Positions 6,756 to 8,366 of a stretch of 8,366 bases of DNA are shown here, piece after piece. Position 1 is the stretch's first letter. Every line of letters starts with the position of its first letter. Origin of the DNA: JBHAEP01 sp041855665. GTDB taxonomy: Bacteria > Patescibacteriota > Saccharimonadia > Saccharimonadales > Saccharimonadaceae. Location of the stretch: positions 1 to 8,366 of the forward strand of contig JBHAEP010000013.1 in the NCBI GenBank assembly GCA_041855665.1, given 5' to 3'. Below the pieces are notes generated by a model. It was not told the DNA's origin and did not search any database. It saw nothing but the letters and a program-made list of their open reading frames with translations. The translations under genes and the position numbers were made by a program.

Positions 6756-6932
6756 ATGGATGTGACCAAGAAAGAAATCACCAACGCAGCCGAGAAGTAC
6801 GCTTCGAACAAGGGCGACATGAGTAAGCTCTCTTACAAGGAGAAGCAGATTATCACCCGCAACAGGAATCAAGTTAGCTACGAAGGTCGTCTCATCAAGA
6901 GTACCGAAGAAAGAGCCAAACGAGGCTATTAA
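6756..6932 (+). CDS. 58-residue lysine-rich protein of unknown function
   Basis: The frame from ATG 6756 to TAA 6930-6932 encodes a soluble, charged, probably mostly helical protein (MDVTKKEITNAAEKYASNKG at the N-terminus, ending KRGY). No signal peptide, membrane segment or cysteine is present. I recognise no family. It is judged real because of its codon use: 7 of 9 Lys are AAG, 3 of 4 Asn AAC, 3 of 4 Tyr TAC, 3 of 4 Ile ATC and both Leu CTC. Neighbouring genes mostly use AAA, AAT, TAT and ATT, and a chance frame would not show such a consistent C/G-ending pattern. This bias usually marks a very highly expressed gene, or alternatively foreign origin. A weak Shine-Dalgarno (AGTAGG) ends 5 bases before the ATG, and a hairpin lies in the leader. 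It is followed within 50 bases by the tRNA-like structure and may be co-transcribed with it. Confidence 0.72.
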   Translation: MDVTKKEITNAAEKYASNKGDMSKLSYKEKQIITRNRNQVSYEGRLIKSTEERAKRGY

Positions 6933-6940
6933 TCACACCT

Positions 6941-6978
6941 GCTTTAAGCTCAATTTCACAAAAAGAGCTTAAAGCTCT
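6941..6978. repeat. Inverted repeat and palindrome abutting the tRNA-like gene
   Basis: GCTTTAAGCTC (6941-6951) and GAGCTTAAAGC (6965-6975) are perfect 11-bp inverted copies with a 13-base A-rich spacer. The second arm is itself part of a palindrome, AGAGCTT-A-AAGCTCT (6964-6978), which ends exactly at the base before the tRNA-like acceptor stem. Neither strand has a T-run after the stem, so this is not a normal terminator. It can form either one long hairpin or a short one, and could also be a double operator site. Confidence 0.7.
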
Positions 6979-7080
6979 CGGGGTATAGCTCAGCGGAAGA
7001 GCGCTCTTAGGAGACTTGACTCACTGCCACTGATGATATTCTTTCGAGAGAGGTCGCGGGTTCAACTCCCGCTATCCCGA
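6979..7080 (+). tRNA. tRNA-like gene with a 30-nt excess in the anticodon loop
   Basis: All cloverleaf parts are present. The acceptor CGGGGTA (6979-6985) pairs with TATCCCG (7073-7079), with one G-U pair. The D-arm is GCTC/GAGC with a 7-nt loop containing GG. The anticodon stem CTCTT (7004-7008) pairs with GAGAG (7046-7050). The variable region is AGGTC. The T-arm is GCGGG/CCCGC with loop TTCAACT, and the discriminator is A (7080). The anticodon loop, however, is 37 nt (7009-7045) instead of 7. If 30 nt next to the 5' stem arm were removed, the loop would be TTCTTTC, reading CUU (Lys), but position 37 would then be a pyrimidine, which is unusual, so the anticodon is not assignable with confidence. 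No CCA is encoded, unlike the tRNA-Gln here. It could be a tRNA with a small intron, a dead tRNA, or the tRNA-like domain of a larger RNA. Confidence 0.7.
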
Positions 7081-7081
7081 C

Positions 7082-7219
7082 TGGTTTTACAACCAAAAAC
7101 TTGCATTTACCTGACCGCCTCAGTGTGGGAGTTGTGGTCAAGTCTAAATGCAAGAAATGAGAAGTTAGATTTTAGATGTATTTCATACAAATAAAAACTA
7201 TCCAAACACCTTCTCATTT
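7082..7219 (+). ncRNA. Structured RNA segment: three successive helices
   Basis: Directly after the tRNA-like domain come three helices. The first is TGGTT/AACCA (7082-7086 with 7091-7095, loop TTAC). The second is CTTGCATTTA/TAAATGCAAG (7100-7109 with 7145-7154, perfect 10 bp), with an inner helix TGACC/GGTCA (7112-7116 with 7136-7140). The third is AAATGAGAAG/CTTCTCATTT (7155-7164 with 7210-7219, perfect 10 bp), enclosing a small TGTAT/ATACA hairpin (7177-7181 with 7185-7189). The second helix ends at the base before the third begins, so they can stack end to end. There is no convincing protein frame. The segment does not match the signatures I know for RNase P RNA, SRP RNA or tmRNA. Confidence 0.6.
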
Positions 7220-7221
7220 TC

Positions 7222-7302
7222 GCCCCTTTTTATGGCAATGTTCTTTTTCTTTTCTGTATTCTTTAAAGAACATGCGCCATAGAAAGGGGCTCTTTCTATT
7301 TT
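7222..7302 (+). terminator. Very long terminator-like hairpin with T-rich tail
   Basis: Arms 7222-7246 and 7265-7290 form 15 bp (GCCCCTTTTTATGGC with its near-complement, one G-U), a 1x2 internal loop and then 9 bp (ATGTTCTTT/AAAGAACAT), with an 18-nt T-rich loop. The stem ends GGGGC and is followed by TCTTTCTATTTT, so it should stop + strand transcription from the small-protein and tRNA-like unit. On the - strand the stem is not followed by a T-run. At 24 bp it is about twice the usual terminator stem and would make an RNase III-type substrate. Confidence 0.75.
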
Positions 7303-7318
7303 AAGAAATCATATTTTA

Positions 7319-7327
7319 TGGGATAAT
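7319..7327 (+). promoter_or_regulatory. Extended -10 promoter of the dus gene
   Basis: TGG followed by GATAAT (7322-7327), seven bases before the ATG at 7335, predicts a transcript that starts at or one base before the start codon. The -35 region is only TTTTAA-like. There is no Shine-Dalgarno sequence. Confidence 0.65.
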
Positions 7328-7334
7328 AATTACT

Positions 7335-8285
7335 ATGGATAATTTCTGGCAAGACCTACCAAAACCGTTTTTTATATTGGCCCCAATGGAGGCTGTAACT
7401 GATGTTATTTTTAGAAATGTAGTCACCAAAGCTGGTCGACCAGATATTCTTTTTACGGAATTCACCAATGCTACAGGTTGGGATGCGGCAGGAGATAAAG
7501 CTATCGGCGGGCGACTCATCACCACGGGAAAAGAATCTCCACTAATAGCACAACTTTGGGGAGCTAAACCAGAAGCAATGGCTAAACTCTCCAGTCACTG
7601 TAAAGACCTAGGATATGACGGCATAGACATAAACATGGGCTGCCCAGACTCTTCAGCCACTAAAAGCGGAGGCGGATCGGCGATGATTAAAAATCCAGAA
7701 TTAGCCGCAGAAATGATAGCAGCTGCAAAAACAAGTGGATTGCCAGTAAGTGTGAAAACTCGCCTAGGGTACAGCTTCGTAGATGAATGGCGAGAATGGT
7801 TAACTTTTATTTTACAGCAAGATATTGTCAATCTTACGATACATTTACGAACCAAAAAAGAGATGAGCAAAGTGCCGGCTCATTTTGAATTAATACCAGA
7901 AATAGTCAAGCTTCGCGATGAGGTCGCCCCAAAAACACTCTTGACCATAAACGGAGATATATTAGACCGCGCCCACGGTGAAAAATTAGCCAAAGAGAAC
8001 CCGGGAGTAGATGGAATTATGATTGGGCGGGGAATCTTTCATTCACCATTCGCCTTTACACATAATATAGTCCGAGACAAAGATGCTCTCTTGGAGCTTT
8101 TAAGCTATCACCTAGATCAATACGATCAATACAATAGTCAGACGGGGCGGCCATTTGAAACACTAAAACGCTTTTTCAAAATCTATATTCGCGACTTTAA
8201 CGGAGCAGCCGAACTGCGAGATAAATTAATGCACTGCACATCAACCAAAGAGGTTCGTGAAACAATCGATAAATTTAAATCATAA
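7335..8285 (+). CDS. dus: tRNA-dihydrouridine synthase (Dus family)
   Basis: This 316-residue FMN enzyme reduces specific uridines of tRNA to dihydrouridine using NAD(P)H. The TIM-barrel signatures are in order: LAPMEAVTD at 15-23, DINMGCP at 98-104 with the catalytic Cys103, GGGSAMI at 112-118, SVKTRLG at 139-145 with the FMN/substrate Lys141, TIHLRTK at 168-174 with His170, the phosphate-binding NGD at 206-208 and GIMIGRG at 227-233. A helical C-terminal domain (about 245-316) fits the tRNA-binding domain of the family, and the length is normal. A small oddity is Leu171 after His170, where most relatives have Gly or Ala. The subtype (A, B or C) is not decided. The ATG at 7335 fits the -10 box just upstream, and a strong terminator follows the stop. 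It is probably expressed as a single gene. Confidence 0.95.
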   Translation: MDNFWQDLPKPFFILAPMEAVTDVIFRNVVTKAGRPDILFTEFTNATGWDAAGDKAIGGRLITTGKESPLIAQLWGAKPEAMAKLSSHCKDLGYDGIDINMGCPDSSATKSGGGSAMIKNPELAAEMIAAAKTSGLPVSVKTRLGYSFVDEWREWLTFILQQDIVNLTIHLRTKKEMSKVPAHFELIPEIVKLRDEVAPKTLLTINGDILDRAHGEKLAKENPGVDGIMIGRGIFHSPFAFTHNIVRDKDALLELLSYHLDQYDQYNSQTGRPFETLKRFFKIYIRDFNGAAELRDKLMHCTSTKEVRETIDKFKS

Positions 8286-8319
8286 AAATAACTCCCATAT
8301 AAGGGAGTTATTTTTATTT
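8285..8319. terminator. Bidirectional intrinsic terminator after dus
   Basis: AAAATAACTCCC (8285-8296) and GGGAGTTATTTT (8303-8314) form a perfect 12-bp stem with a 6-base loop ATATAA. On the + strand it is followed by more T (TTTTTATTT in total). On the - strand the A-run before it becomes a T-run. It can therefore end both dus and a converging gene on the other strand. Confidence 0.9.
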
Positions 8320-8329
8320 AAGAGTAATC

Positions 8330-8365
8330 TTATTCCAACACTACAACTTGCATATTTGGACCACA
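8330..8365 (-). CDS. Probable C-terminal end of a converging gene (partial)
   Basis: On the - strand, one frame reads CGPNMQVVVLE and then TAA (8330-8332), 11 residues before the window edge. The bidirectional terminator placed just beyond it supports a real converging gene. The fragment is too short to identify, and another frame is also open, so this is tentative. Confidence 0.4.
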   Translation of the reverse strand, partial: CGPNMQVVVLE

Positions 8366-8366
8366 A

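Noticed and set aside
6678..6872. 64-codon open frame on the - strand
   Set aside because: It lies antisense to the 58-residue gene, which has far more convincing codon use. It has no start signals.
7009..7045. Group I intron in the anticodon loop
   Set aside because: The excess is only about 30 nt, far below the minimum size of a self-splicing intron, and no intron core elements are visible.
7148..7168. Tiny frame MQEMRS as a possible tmRNA-type tag
   Set aside because: The tRNA-like domain here is complete with a full D-arm and is not formed from distant 5' and 3' ends, and no tmRNA consensus ends are present.
7033..7194. 53-codon open frame on the + strand across the tRNA-like 3' half and the following stems
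   Set aside because: It has no ribosome site or promoter at the right place, no recognisable composition, and overlaps RNA structure. It is probably chance.
6756..7302. Type III toxin-antitoxin system (small protein plus structured RNA)
   Set aside because: The RNA is not made of tandem repeats, and the protein is too short and unlike the known ToxN fold.
7595..7870. 91-codon - strand open frame inside dus
   Set aside because: It is a shadow of the well-supported dihydrouridine synthase gene on the opposite strand.
1..8366. CRISPR arrays, insertion sequences, phage genes
   Set aside because: I found no spaced repeat series, transposase motifs or integrase motifs in any frame.

Overview
The window looks like a compact, AT-rich bacterial chromosome of the Patescibacteria/CPR type, most likely Candidatus Saccharibacteria (TM7). 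This is inferred from gene style, not from a marker gene. The supporting signs are short intergenic gaps, several protein genes whose -10 box lies only 6-10 bases from the ATG (leaderless transcripts), two enzymes lacking the Fe-S cysteines usual in their families, a lone type IV pilin-like protein, and a one-polypeptide UvrD helicase plus RecB-type nuclease.

Layout, left to right. A partial + strand gene ends at 136 and faces a - strand tRNA-Gln(UUG) with encoded CCA, its terminator (135-187) and a good promoter (292-321). Divergent from the tRNA is an RNA uracil-C5 methyltransferase of the RlmD/TrmA family (362-1678), then a small DUF1304 membrane protein (1737-2096), then a prepilin-like protein (2137-2772). 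The pilin gene converges with and overlaps by 8 bp a - strand gene of unknown function (2765-3256), which carries a possible PD-(D/E)XK signature. That gene is divergent, across 70 bp, from the large helicase-nuclease (3327-6632). A tRNA-dihydrouridine synthase (7335-8285) lies near the right end. It is followed by a bidirectional terminator and the probable tail of a converging gene.

The most unusual part is 6633-7334. It begins with an unrecognised 58-residue lysine-rich protein whose codons (AAG, AAC, TAC, ATC) differ sharply from its neighbours. It continues with a near-uninterrupted chain of RNA helices. In order these are a palindromic hairpin, a complete tRNA cloverleaf whose anticodon loop is 37 nt instead of 7, a small hairpin, a 10-bp stem, another 10-bp stem, and a 24-bp terminator-like hairpin with a T-rich tail. 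A 9-nt stretch of the oversized loop is complementary to the downstream stem. This may be a single structured RNA of about 330 nt, or a tRNA with a non-canonical insertion followed by a processed spacer.

Functionally the window mixes RNA modification (methyltransferase, dihydrouridine synthase), tRNA genes, DNA repair or processing (helicase-nuclease and possibly its divergent neighbour) and a surface appendage component. Most genes have their own promoter, so I see no long operon.
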